A stretch of DNA of 64,000 bases from Mariniphaga sp964559175 (lineage in GTDB: Bacteria; Bacteroidota; Bacteroidia; Bacteroidales; Prolixibacteraceae): contig CAZLGT010000011.1 in the NCBI GenBank assembly GCA_964559175.1, positions 1 to 64,000 on the forward strand, read 5' to 3'. This document shows, in pieces, positions 15,202 to 23,508 of the stretch (positions are counted from its first letter, which is position 1; each line of letters opens with the position of its first letter). The position numbers and the translations under genes were made by a program. The notes beneath the pieces are model-generated. The model did not search any database, was not told the DNA's origin, and worked only from the letters and a program-made list of their open reading frames with translations.

Positions 15202-16599
15202 CAACAGTTCTCTCGGGTCGGTAATCACTCCTGTAATCGCAGCGGCTGCGGCGGTGAGTGGACTGGCCAGCATGGTGCGGGCGCCCGGTCCCTGGCGGCC
15301 TTCAAAATTCCGGTTTGTGGTTGACACTGCATATTTCCCTTCCGGTATTTTATCTTCATTCATAGCCAGGCAGGCAGAACATCCGGGCTGGCGAAGTTCA
15401 AAACCGGCCGCTTCCAAAATTTCAACCAGACCTTCGGCACGAATCTGTTTCTCTACTTTTTGTGAACCCGGTACCAGCCAGGCTGTTACATTGTCCGCTT
15501 TTCTGCGGCCTTTCACAAATCCGGCAAATGACCGGAAGTCCTCAATACGGCCGTTGGTGCAACTTCCCACAAAAACGTAATCCACTTTTTTGCCCAGCAT
15601 GGGTTCGCCTTCGTGGTACCCCATGTATTGCAACGATTTCAGGAAGGTGTTTTTGTCGCTTCCCTGCATGCCGTTGGTAGTTGGAATTTTTTGGGTAATT
15701 CCCACGCCCATTCCCGGGTTGGTTCCATAGGTAATCATGGGTTCAATATCGTTGGCACTGAATGAATATTCGGTATCGAAAACAGCACCTTCGTCGCTTT
15801 TCAGTTCATTCCAGCGGGCAACTGCTTTTTCCCACTCTTTGCCTTTGGGGGCGCACTGTCGGCCTTTTACATAATTGATGGTGGTTTCATCGGGGGCAAT
15901 CATCCCGCCGCGTGCACCACTTTCAATGCTCAGGTTGCAAAGCGTCATCCGGCCTTCCATAGAAAGGCTGGTGATGGCCGAACCTGCATATTCGATAAAA
16001 TGGCCGGTTCCGCCGCTGGTTGAAATCTGAGAAATAATGTAAAGCGCAATGTCTTTTGCCGTAACACCTTTTTTCAATTCTCCGTTTACCGTAATGCGCA
16101 TCTTTTTGGGTTTGGGCTGCATAATGCACTGGCTGGCCAATACCATTTCCACCTCGCTGGTGCCAATTCCAAATGCAATGGCGCCAAAAGCTCCGTGGGT
16201 AGAAGTATGGCTGTCGCCGCAAACAATGGTCATTCCCGGCTGGGTAAGACCAAGTTCGGGGCCGATGATGTGTACAATTCCATGTCCGTCGCTTTGCAGG
16301 TCATGGTAAGTGATGCCATGCTCTGCACAATTTTTTTTCAGCATTTCCACCTGGTTGCGCGACAGTTCGTCCATGATGGTAAGGTGCTGGTTTTCGGTGG
16401 GAACATTATGGTCGGGTGTTGCCGTGGTCTTGTCGGGCCTGAATACTTTCAATCCCCGTGTTTTTAATCCCAAAAAGGCAACAGGACTGGTCACTTCGTG
16501 AATCAGATGCCGGTCGATATACAACACATTGGGACCGCCTGCCACTTCTTTTACCACATGCGCATCCCAAATTTTATCAAACAATGTTTTCTTTTCCAT
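15199..16599 (-). CDS. leuC: 3-isopropylmalate dehydratase large subunit
   Basis: Catalytic aconitase-type subunit of isopropylmalate isomerase, carrying a [4Fe-4S] cluster in the cytoplasm. The substrate and cluster motifs are seen: DRHLIHEVTSPVAF, VCGDSHTSTHGAFG, VGSCTNGRIEDF (first cluster cysteine) and GCSACLAMNED (two further cluster cysteines). I choose the ATG at 16599 (MEKKTLFDK, 466 residues); an in-frame GTG three codons upstream is possible. The gene follows leuA after a short heptamer array and precedes the IVP insertion. Function depends on LeuD. Confidence 0.96.
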   Translation of the reverse strand: MEKKTLFDKIWDAHVVKEVAGGPNVLYIDRHLIHEVTSPVAFLGLKTRGLKVFRPDKTTATPDHNVPTENQHLTIMDELSRNQVEMLKKNCAEHGITYHDLQSDGHGIVHIIGPELGLTQPGMTIVCGDSHTSTHGAFGAIAFGIGTSEVEMVLASQCIMQPKPKKMRITVNGELKKGVTAKDIALYIISQISTSGGTGHFIEYAGSAITSLSMEGRMTLCNLSIESGARGGMIAPDETTINYVKGRQCAPKGKEWEKAVARWNELKSDEGAVFDTEYSFSANDIEPMITYGTNPGMGVGITQKIPTTNGMQGSDKNTFLKSLQYMGYHEGEPMLGKKVDYVFVGSCTNGRIEDFRSFAGFVKGRRKADNVTAWLVPGSQKVEKQIRAEGLVEILEAAGFELRQPGCSACLAMNEDKIPEGKYAVSTTNRNFEGRQGPGARTMLASPLTAAAAAITGVITDPRELL

Positions 16600-16610
16600 A
16601 TTTTTCACTT

Positions 16611-16638
16611 TGAACTCTGAACTTTAAACTTTAAACTC
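16611..16638. repeat. 7-bp tandem repeat between leuA and leuC
   Basis: TGAACTC, TGAACTT, TAAACTT and TAAACTC are four contiguous heptads filling the intercistronic gap. This is the same period as the arrays at 2644-2725 and around the IVP gene. Confidence 0.85.
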
Positions 16639-16639
16639 C

Positions 16640-18145
16640 CTACTGCGCCACCGGCAATTTATTCACCGCATCGAGAAAAGCTTCAACCGATGCTGTAACA
16701 ATATCGGTATGTGCGCCAAAACCGTGAAAAATGCCATCGTTGTATTCAATTTGCATGTGCACTTTTCCTATGTCGTCGCTGCCACGTGTGATAGCCTGCA
16801 CCAGAAATTCTTCAATAGTAACTTGCCGGTGGATAATTTGTTTAACTGCTTTGATGGCTGCATCTACGGGACCGTTTCCTGATGAAGTAGCTTCAAATTT
16901 TTCGCCTGAAATATCCAGTCTGACAATGGCCATTGGCGTAAGGCTTTTCCCGGTAACCACTTGTAAAAAGTCGAGTTTAATGCGGCGTTCCTGGCGGGTG
17001 GCATCGCCAACCAGCAGGGCAATATCGTCGTCGCGAATGTCTTTTTTCTTGTCGGCCAGTTTCAGAAACTGTTCATAAACCTCGTCCAGTTTTTCTTTGG
17101 TGAGTTCAAATCCCAGCAACTCAAGCCTGTGTTTCAGTGCGGCACGTCCGCTGCGTGCGGTAAGCAGAATCGACGATTCATTGATTCCCACATCTGCCGG
17201 GTCCATAATTTCATAGTTTTCGCGGTGTTTCAGCACACCATCCTGATGAATTCCGGAAGAGTGCGCAAATGCATTGCGTCCCACCACCGCTTTGTTGGGT
17301 TGCACCGGCATGTTCATCAGCCTTGAAACCAAACGGCTGGTGTTGTAAATGTTTTTGGTGTTGATGCCGGTTTCAATACCTAAAACCGCGTACCGGCTTT
17401 TCAGTGTCATAACCACTTCTTCAAGCGATGTGTTGCCCGCGCGTTCGCCAATTCCGTTGATGGTTACTTCTGCCTGCCGGGCGCCATTCATTATACCTGA
17501 AATGGTATTGGCGGTGGCCATACCCAAATCGTTGTGGCAATGGGTGGAAATAACGGCTTTGTGGATGCCTTTTACATTTTCAACCAGGAATTTGATTTTT
17601 TCACCGAATTCTAAAGGTAGTGTATAACCGGTTGTGTCGGGAATATTAACTACGGTGGCTCCTGCCTTAATCACAGCTTCAATCACTTTTGCCAGGTATT
17701 CATTGTCGGTTCGTCCGGCATCTTCGGCATAAAATTCTACATCTTCCACATACTTTTTGGCGTATTTTACAGCCTCCACAGCCCGCTCCAGAATGGCATC
17801 GGGGTTTGAATTGAGTTTGTATTTGATGTGGTAGGGCGAGGTTCCGATTCCGGTGTGGATACGTCCTTTTTTCGCATATTTTAGCGATTCGGCTGCCACA
17901 TCAATATCTTTTTGCACTGCGCGGGTAAGGGCACATATAGTGGGCCACGTAACCGCTTTTGAAATTTCTACCACCGATTCAAAATCGCCCGGGCTTGAGA
18001 CGGGAAATCCGGCTTCGATAATATCTACGCCCAGTTCCTGCAAAGCTTTGGCAACTTCAATTTTTTCCACGGTGTTCAACTGGCATCCCGGTACTTGCTC
18101 GCCGTCGCGCAGGGTGGTGTCGAAAATGAAAAGTCTGTCACTCAT
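16640..18145 (-). CDS. leuA: 2-isopropylmalate synthase
   Basis: Condenses acetyl-CoA with 3-methyl-2-oxobutanoate, the first committed step to leucine, in the cytoplasm. 501 residues, matching bacterial LeuA. Motifs: FDTTLRDGEQVPGCQL (N-terminal metal/substrate site), STHCHNDLGMATANT (metal-binding HxH with ND), INGIGERAGNTSLEE, and the C-terminal LeuA regulatory domain (about 370-500) that mediates leucine feedback. It is the first structural gene of the leftward leu operon. The 5' leader contains an Ile/Leu-rich peptide and a terminator/antiterminator pair, so it is very probably controlled by transcription attenuation. Confidence 0.96.
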   Translation of the reverse strand: MSDRLFIFDTTLRDGEQVPGCQLNTVEKIEVAKALQELGVDIIEAGFPVSSPGDFESVVEISKAVTWPTICALTRAVQKDIDVAAESLKYAKKGRIHTGIGTSPYHIKYKLNSNPDAILERAVEAVKYAKKYVEDVEFYAEDAGRTDNEYLAKVIEAVIKAGATVVNIPDTTGYTLPLEFGEKIKFLVENVKGIHKAVISTHCHNDLGMATANTISGIMNGARQAEVTINGIGERAGNTSLEEVVMTLKSRYAVLGIETGINTKNIYNTSRLVSRLMNMPVQPNKAVVGRNAFAHSSGIHQDGVLKHRENYEIMDPADVGINESSILLTARSGRAALKHRLELLGFELTKEKLDEVYEQFLKLADKKKDIRDDDIALLVGDATRQERRIKLDFLQVVTGKSLTPMAIVRLDISGEKFEATSSGNGPVDAAIKAVKQIIHRQVTIEEFLVQAITRGSDDIGKVHMQIEYNDGIFHGFGAHTDIVTASVEAFLDAVNKLPVAQ

Positions 18146-18181
18146 GTTTGTTTATTTTATTAATGGTTACTTCTATGCATG

Positions 18182-18212
18182 AAAAAAGCCATCCTCTTTT
18201 TCTGAGAATGGC
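18182..18212 (-). terminator. Attenuator terminator upstream of leuA
   Basis: On the minus strand, GCCATTCTC (18204-18212) pairs with GAGGATGGC (18188-18196), with one G-U pair and a seven-base loop, followed by T6 (18187-18182). It stands 36 bases before the leuA ATG in the reading direction of the operon. It cannot be a 3' terminator of any upstream gene, because the leader peptide precedes it. Confidence 0.88.
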
Positions 18213-18254
18213 CTATTCCGTTTCTTGTTTTATATTAACAACACACCATTCTCA
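18203..18254 (-). promoter_or_regulatory. Antiterminator pairing in the leuA leader
   Basis: TGAGAATGG on the minus strand (18254-18246), which contains the leader peptide's stop codon, is perfectly complementary over nine bases to CCATTCTCA (18211-18203), the 5' arm of the terminator. The two pairings are mutually exclusive. The same TGAGAA can also pair with TTCTCA within the leader coding region, giving a possible pause hairpin. Confidence 0.82.
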
Positions 18255-18323
18255 TTTCTTCTGAATTAGAAGAATAATACCGATAATAAGGCTGAGAAGA
18301 GCGATGTTGTTTTGTATTATCAT
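18252..18323 (-). CDS. Ile/Leu-rich leader peptide of the leu operon attenuator
   Basis: A 23-residue open frame from the ATG at 18323 to a TGA at 18254-18252. It begins MIIQNNIALLSL and ends IILLIQKK. Eight isoleucines and five leucines make up 13 of 23 residues, clustered in the second half. This is the composition expected of a ribosome-stalling leader peptide, not of chance. Inferred mechanism: when charged tRNA-Ile or tRNA-Leu is scarce, the ribosome stalls before the stop, strand 2 pairs with the terminator's first arm, and the operon is read. When the amino acids are plentiful, the ribosome reaches the stop, covers strand 2 and termination follows. A weak -7 box (AATATTTG, 18353-18346) lies upstream. 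Too short for ordinary gene callers. Confidence 0.85.
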   Translation of the reverse strand: MIIQNNIALLSLIIGIILLIQKK

Positions 18324-18561
18324 ACTTTTTACTTACGATTTGCTGCAAATATTAGAATATTTTTTTAAAATGAAAACAAAAGAAATGATTTTATTGATAA
18401 AAATTAATAAACAGATAATTTAGTCTGTAATTTAACTGAGGATTTTTGATTTCTGATTTAGTGGTGTGTGCTAATGTGTTAAAAGAAATCCGGGGCAGGA
18501 GTTTCTGGTAAATTTCCCGGTTATTTTATGAATGTGATCAAATTGAGAGTTTGGTCCGATG
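18324..18561. other. Intergenic region between leu leader and OstA-like gene
   Basis: Together with the leader, 416 bases (18146-18561) lack a long gene. This part is A+T rich. It holds a tentative promoter for the leu leader (minus-strand AATATTTG at 18353-18346, with TTTG at 18380-18377 at a rather long spacing) and the 3' flank of the OstA-like gene. There a CCGGG/CCCGG pairing with a 20-odd-base loop near 18490-18520 is too weak to call a terminator. I see nothing else. Confidence 0.4.
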
Positions 18562-20205
18562 TTATTGGTCTTCAGATGATGTGGCAGAGGATTCGGATTC
18601 GGGTTCAATAATGGATTTGGGTTCTTCCCGCCAGAAAACATCGTGCCTGGATAGCGGACGAAGATGAATTTTCCAGTCGAAATCACGGAGGGTTTTTTCT
18701 TCTTCGGTTAGTGCAAACAGGGGTTTGAGAATTCCTTCGGGCGCCTGGAGAAATGAAATACGAAACACCTTACCTTCACGAAAACGTATTGAAATCCGGC
18801 TGCTTTCTACCCGGTTCAGTCCGATGATTTCCTCCTCCTGCCGGGCATAGTACAGTGTTTGGCCATTACCATTTACATCTATCGTTTTTAACTCGTTGTT
18901 AACCATATAGCCCACCATATCTTTCCCTTTTATCTGGTCGTATTTGGTGGAATCGAGTTTCGAGATGATGAAACTGTTGTTTTTCAGGTGCAGTTCATCG
19001 GGGGCATCGCTAAACTGTTTCATTTCAATAACGTCGGCACTCAGCTGGTGGGCTTCCGACCAGATGACCGGATTTTTAAACAACTGTACCAGCGAATCTT
19101 TAGTGAAATAGACCAGTGAGTCGCATAATCCCTGAAGGTCGGAGCGGAAAAAACGGGTGCCGTACCAGGCGGTTATTATTTTTTCGTTGTCGATGGTATC
19201 GGGTACTGTTCGCAACGTATCGGCATGCAGAAACAGGGTGTCTTTTTCGGAATACATCATGAACAAAGCCGAATCGGTAACCAGAGCCAGTTCCAGGCTT
19301 TCATTGTAGTCGGCTGTATTTCCGGTAACCACAATGCTGTTTTCAAAGTCTTCCATGTGCACATTGCCCAATGCTCTTCCTTTTCCGTCGGCCTCGTTGT
19401 ACTTTATGTAGTTGGCTTTCAGTTGCTGGTTTTCATTGTAAATCAACGGATTTTTCAGCAGTTCGGCTTCGCCCGTATGGGTGTCGTACCATCCGTCTTC
19501 GGCATACATGGTGTTCGACGAGTCGCGTATGGTGGTGGGCCCCATAATGAATACCCGGCCGGTTTCGGTGTTGTACAGTAGGGTATCGCTGGTGAGGGTG
19601 TAATTTTCGTTATGTGCTTCCACCGAATTGTAAAAATGGATGAGGTCGTCGTCGATAAAATACCGGGCAATTTCACTGGTGAGGGTATTGGTGCTGTCCA
19701 CAATTTTTCCGTTGTATTCGTAAAAACCGATGTTGGCTGCCATGTCGTAATCGAGGGTATCGGTGTAAAGCGTTGTGTTTTTGTTCACCAGTCGCACATT
19801 ATGGTAAGCCCTTGCCTTGCTGATGTCGCCGTTGTAGTAAACTTTCCGGGCATACAGGTTCAGCGTGTCGCCCTGGTTGATGTGTACATTGCCAAAGGCA
19901 TCCACACGGTTGGTGCCGGTGTAGGTATATGCACTGTCGGCCCACATCAGTATGTTTTCGTGCCTGATACGCAATGGGCTCCCAATCAGACGCTGGGCGT
20001 TAGGGGCAATTTGGTCGTCGGCTTCCCAGTAATCGGCCTGTTCAATTTCAATCCGTTTTTTTTGTTGTGAAAATCCGGTGAGTGAAGCGACCAGCAAAGC
20101 AGCCAGCAGTAAAGTCCTGAAGAGGAAAGACAATGACCCGCTTTGCTTTGTCTGTTTCAAAGAGAAACCACCGGGGCGCATGTTATTTTTTTTCAGGTGT
20201 TTCAA
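18562..20205 (-). CDS. OstA/LptA-like periplasmic protein
   Basis: A 547-residue exported protein with repeated OstA-type beta motifs (for example ADSAYTYTGTNRVDAFGNVHINQGDTL and GNVHMEDFENSIVVTGNTADY, each quoted only in part here: ADSAYTYTG, GNVHINQGD, VVTGNTADY). A hydrophobic signal sequence ends around SLTGFSQQ, after a basic N-terminus. In proteobacteria OstA/LptA domains bind lipopolysaccharide and bridge the periplasm; this longer Bacteroidota type presumably serves a similar lipid-transport role. It is the last gene of the leftward guaB-PPIase-MoxR run, 70 bases after the MoxR gene. The tail is rich in Ser and Glu. The start at 20205 is an ATG; another ATG eight codons in is possible. 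Confidence 0.82.
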   Translation of the reverse strand: MKHLKKNNMRPGGFSLKQTKQSGSLSFLFRTLLLAALLVASLTGFSQQKKRIEIEQADYWEADDQIAPNAQRLIGSPLRIRHENILMWADSAYTYTGTNRVDAFGNVHINQGDTLNLYARKVYYNGDISKARAYHNVRLVNKNTTLYTDTLDYDMAANIGFYEYNGKIVDSTNTLTSEIARYFIDDDLIHFYNSVEAHNENYTLTSDTLLYNTETGRVFIMGPTTIRDSSNTMYAEDGWYDTHTGEAELLKNPLIYNENQQLKANYIKYNEADGKGRALGNVHMEDFENSIVVTGNTADYNESLELALVTDSALFMMYSEKDTLFLHADTLRTVPDTIDNEKIITAWYGTRFFRSDLQGLCDSLVYFTKDSLVQLFKNPVIWSEAHQLSADVIEMKQFSDAPDELHLKNNSFIISKLDSTKYDQIKGKDMVGYMVNNELKTIDVNGNGQTLYYARQEEEIIGLNRVESSRISIRFREGKVFRISFLQAPEGILKPLFALTEEEKTLRDFDWKIHLRPLSRHDVFWREEPKSIIEPESESSATSSEDQ

Positions 20206-20275
20206 TATCTGTTTTGCTTTTCTACCTTAAATTCAATGGAAACATTATTCCTGTTGAATGCAGTTTTGTAACGGA

Positions 20276-21238
20276 TTACAGCAGTTTGTCAATGATTTGT
20301 TCTACCGAAATATTTTCAGCTTCGGCTTTATAGTTTTTAATGATGCGGTGTCTTAAAATGGAGGGAGCAACCGCCTGCACGTCGTCAATGTCGGGAGAGT
20401 ATTTTCCTTTCAGCGCTGCATGTGTTTTTGCTCCCACCACCAGGTATTGCGATGCACGTGGTCCGGCGCCCCATTTCAGGTACTGCTCCGAAACTTCGGC
20501 AGCCATGCCGTTACCGGGACGGGTTTTGGCAGCCAGTGTCACGGCGTAGTTCAGCACATTGTCGTTAATGGGAATTTTTCGGATCAGATCCTGGAAGTAC
20601 AATATTTCAGTATCGGAAATTACGGTTCTTAAATTGAACTGAAGGTTAGAGGTCGTGTTTTTCACGATGGTGATTTCATCTTCGTATTTGGGGTAGTCGA
20701 GCCAAACCGAAAACATGAACCGGTCGAGCTGCGCCTCGGGCAGGGGATAGGTACCCTCCTGCTCGATGGGGTTTTGGGTTGCCAGCACAAAAAACGGATT
20801 GCCCAATTCAAACCTTTGTCCGGCAGCGGTTACCGCTCGTTCCTGCATGGCTTCCAGCAGTGCCGACTGGGTTTTTGGCGGAGTACGGTTAATCTCGTCG
20901 GCCAGAATGATGTTGGCAAATAACGGGCCCTGAATGAACTTGAACTGACGTTCCTTGTCGAGGATTTCGGTTCCGATAATATCGGAGGGCATCAGGTCGG
21001 GTGTGAACTGTATGCGGTTGTACTTCAAACCCAGAGTTTTGGCAATGGTAGTTACCAAAAGGGTTTTGGCCAGCCCGGGTACACCCACAAGCAAAACATG
21101 CCCGCGGCTGAACAGACTAACCAGCACCTGATTTATGACTTCGTCCTGTCCGTAAATAACCGTTGAAATTTCATTTTTTAATTCATGGTATTTGTCGCGC
21201 AGTGCATCCAGCGCTTCCACATCGTTTTTAAACTTCAT
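20276..21238 (-). CDS. MoxR-family AAA ATPase
   Basis: A 320-residue MoxR/RavA-group AAA+ protein, normally a chaperone for assembly or activation of protein complexes. Walker A is GVPGLAKT, Walker B is IILADEINRTPPK, and the AAA lid contains the FVLATQNPIEQEGTYPLPEAQLDRF block typical of MoxR (sensor 1 ATQNP). MoxR genes usually stand beside DUF58 and von Willebrand-A genes. Here none are in the window on the downstream side; instead the gene lies between a SurA-like chaperone and an OstA protein, so an envelope-related role is likely but inferred. Confidence 0.93.
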   Translation of the reverse strand: MKFKNDVEALDALRDKYHELKNEISTVIYGQDEVINQVLVSLFSRGHVLLVGVPGLAKTLLVTTIAKTLGLKYNRIQFTPDLMPSDIIGTEILDKERQFKFIQGPLFANIILADEINRTPPKTQSALLEAMQERAVTAAGQRFELGNPFFVLATQNPIEQEGTYPLPEAQLDRFMFSVWLDYPKYEDEITIVKNTTSNLQFNLRTVISDTEILYFQDLIRKIPINDNVLNYAVTLAAKTRPGNGMAAEVSEQYLKWGAGPRASQYLVVGAKTHAALKGKYSPDIDDVQAVAPSILRHRIIKNYKAEAENISVEQIIDKLL

Positions 21239-21283
21239 CTGAATGTATTTTTTTCTGTTTCCTTTTGAGGTAATTTCCGGGAT

Positions 21284-22642
21284 TTATTTGATCCAGTTGT
21301 TGAATTCAAAATTGCAGTTCGCGTAGGTATTGTCAATCCGGATATAGGTTTGTGCCTGTTTGTCCGATATCCATTTTTCCAATACTTTTTGTCGTTTTTG
21401 GGCGAGGAATAAATCGGCCAGTTTTTGGTAATCGTTTTGCAGGTTTGCTTTATGCGAATCAATTTTATCAATCAGTTTTACAATTTTGAAGGTGGGTTGC
21501 CTGCTTTCCGGGTCAATGGATTCAAACGGGTCCGAAATTTCCCCGATGCGCATGGTTGAGAGTTCTTTACTGATGTTCCCATCCAGTTCTTCTACGGTAA
21601 ACCGGGAAGACAGGGTATTTGGGTTGATGGCCAGACCGCCGTTGTTGCGTGTGTTTTTATCGTTCGAAAACCGGGCGGCTGCATCGGCAAACGAAATTTC
21701 CCCTCTTCTGATTAAATTGGCCAGGCTGTCTAACCGGGTCATAGCCTGTTCTTTTGCTTCCACCGAAATTTTTGGAGTCATCAGTATGTGGCGGGTGTTT
21801 ACCCGGTCGCCACGCCGGTCGATGAGCTGAATAATGTGGTATCCAAACTGGCTTTTTACCACATTTGAAATGCGGTCGCCCCTCAGGTTAAAAGCAGCGG
21901 CAGCATATTCGGGGTCCAACTGGGCCCGCCCCTGAAATCCGATTTCTCCGCCATTGTTTGCCGAAGGTCCTTCGGAATACATAACTGCCATGGCAGCAAA
22001 ACTGGTGCCTTCTTCAATTCTCCGTTTCAGTTCGCGCAATTCCGCTTTCACCCGGTTATCTTCTTCCAGCGAAATCTCGGGGCGCAGGGTAATTTGTGCA
22101 TATTCGTATTGTGTAGGAATGGTGGGAATTTCTTCTTCGGGCAGGTTGCGGTAAAACTGCCTCACCTCCGATGGAGTAACCGTAACATCCTGCACAATTT
22201 TATTCTGCATTTGCGAACTCATCAACTGGTCTCTGATTACCTGCCTCATTTCTGCCCTGATGTCGGCAATGGGCTTTTTAAAGAAGTTTTCCACCGCTCT
22301 TTCGGAGCCAAAGTGGGCTACGTACATTTGCAGCTGCGCATCCATTTGCTGGTTCACCTGGCTGTCGGTTACTTCAATCAGCGTATCCATTTCTGCTTCG
22401 GCAATCAACAGCTTGTCGATAAGAAAATTTTCGAGGATTTCGCATTTCATGTCTCCGTCGGAGGTTACTCCCTGCGCCTGCTGGTCCATGTACATTTTCT
22501 CAATGTCCGATTTCAAAACAATGTTGCCGCCCACAATGGCCACAATCTGGTCAACCACCCTGTCTTGTGCAAATAAGCCGCCTCCGGCAAAAAGAAATGA
22601 CAGCATGAAAATAGTAGTGTTTAAAAATGTATTCCGTTTCAT
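21284..22642 (-). CDS. SurA-like periplasmic peptidyl-prolyl isomerase
   Basis: A 452-residue exported chaperone. The signal peptide (TTIFMLSFLFAGGGLFAQ) is followed by a SurA N-terminal domain (VVDQIVAIVGGNIVLKSDIE) and two parvulin domains, around residues 175-275 (YAQITLRPE ... GFQGRAQLDPEYAAAAF ... SQFGYHIIQLIDRRGD) and 285-390 (TRHILMTPKISVE). SurA escorts outer-membrane proteins through the periplasm in proteobacteria; the same role is expected. It starts two bases after the upstream lipoprotein gene, so the three isomerase-like proteins form one unit. Confidence 0.92.
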   Translation of the reverse strand: MKRNTFLNTTIFMLSFLFAGGGLFAQDRVVDQIVAIVGGNIVLKSDIEKMYMDQQAQGVTSDGDMKCEILENFLIDKLLIAEAEMDTLIEVTDSQVNQQMDAQLQMYVAHFGSERAVENFFKKPIADIRAEMRQVIRDQLMSSQMQNKIVQDVTVTPSEVRQFYRNLPEEEIPTIPTQYEYAQITLRPEISLEEDNRVKAELRELKRRIEEGTSFAAMAVMYSEGPSANNGGEIGFQGRAQLDPEYAAAAFNLRGDRISNVVKSQFGYHIIQLIDRRGDRVNTRHILMTPKISVEAKEQAMTRLDSLANLIRRGEISFADAAARFSNDKNTRNNGGLAINPNTLSSRFTVEELDGNISKELSTMRIGEISDPFESIDPESRQPTFKIVKLIDKIDSHKANLQNDYQKLADLFLAQKRQKVLEKWISDKQAQTYIRIDNTYANCNFEFNNWIK

Positions 22643-22644
22643 TC

Positions 22645-23508
22645 TTATTCTGTATTATAAATTTTAAAGTTGTTTTTATTAACTCCTTCCTGGTAAATAT
22701 TATTTTCTACCCTTCTCAGAAATTCTATTTTCCGGCGGTTCAAAATTAAGCTTTTAATATTATCCTGCACATAATCCACCGGCGCCTGGTCGTTTTTCAG
22801 TTTATATTCATGTATGGCCATCAGGTAGTAGTATTCGTCGTCGGTATGCTCTACGAACTGATTTTGTTGCAAAAACTGCTCCGGGTTTTCAATGGTTACG
22901 GGAATATTGGCAATAACCCGGTCGAAACGAACCCAGCGGTCGGTGAAAATGTCGAATCCTTTGGCATATTGCAGGCAGTAATCGCGGATTTCAATGATTC
23001 CTTCTTCTGAGGTGTTGGCAGCCATCTGTTTAAGCAGGTCAGGATTTGCAAAATCGGCCGGAATTTTCATATACACCGCTTTTACGATGCATCTGTCGAG
23101 ACTGAAATTCTCCGGAGTCTGGGAATAGAGTTCCAGAATTTCCGCATCGGTAACGGTTGTATCCATTCGTTGCGCCATCAGTTCGTTTTTATACCTGAAA
23201 ATGATGAGCGAATTTCTGTACTCTTCCAGCTCTCGTGTCACATTTTTCAGTTCAGCCGAAAGGTTCTCCTCGGCTTTTTGAAGCACCAGCTCCTGTCGCA
23301 CCCATTTTCTTATGTAATCATCGGCCATTATTGCACTGTCTTCTCTGGGCAGGTCGGAGGGTACAACAGCTGAAACATCGGTGAGGTAAAGTTTTTTTCC
23401 ACCCACTTCTGCAACCACTTTGTCGTTGTTTTCAATCCGTTCTCCGCACCCGGAAATGAAAAAAAACAGGAAAAAGGAAAGGCCATATTTTAAAAGAACT
23501 TTAAACAT
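22645..23508 (-). CDS. SurA N-domain-like lipoprotein without parvulin domain
   Basis: A 287-residue predicted lipoprotein. The lipobox is FFFISGC, with the modified cysteine at about residue 21. The start of the mature protein, NDKVVAEVGGKKLYLTDVSAVV, resembles the SurA/PrsA N-terminal chaperone domain, and much of the rest is helical. I find no parvulin catalytic domain, so it probably acts as a holdase or accessory factor. It overlaps the end of the upstream 630-residue isomerase gene by eight bases and is followed two bases later by the SurA-like gene. Automatic annotation as an isomerase would be misleading. Confidence 0.75.
   Translation of the reverse strand: MFKVLLKYGLSFFLFFFISGCGERIENNDKVVAEVGGKKLYLTDVSAVVPSDLPREDSAIMADDYIRKWVRQELVLQKAEENLSAELKNVTRELEEYRNSLIIFRYKNELMAQRMDTTVTDAEILELYSQTPENFSLDRCIVKAVYMKIPADFANPDLLKQMAANTSEEGIIEIRDYCLQYAKGFDIFTDRWVRFDRVIANIPVTIENPEQFLQQNQFVEHTDDEYYYLMAIHEYKLKNDQAPVDYVQDNIKSLILNRRKIEFLRRVENNIYQEGVNKNNFKIYNTE

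Noticed and set aside
18490..18520. Terminator for the OstA-like gene
   Set aside because: Only a five-base CCGGG/CCCGG pairing with a loop of over 20 bases and a weak T-run.
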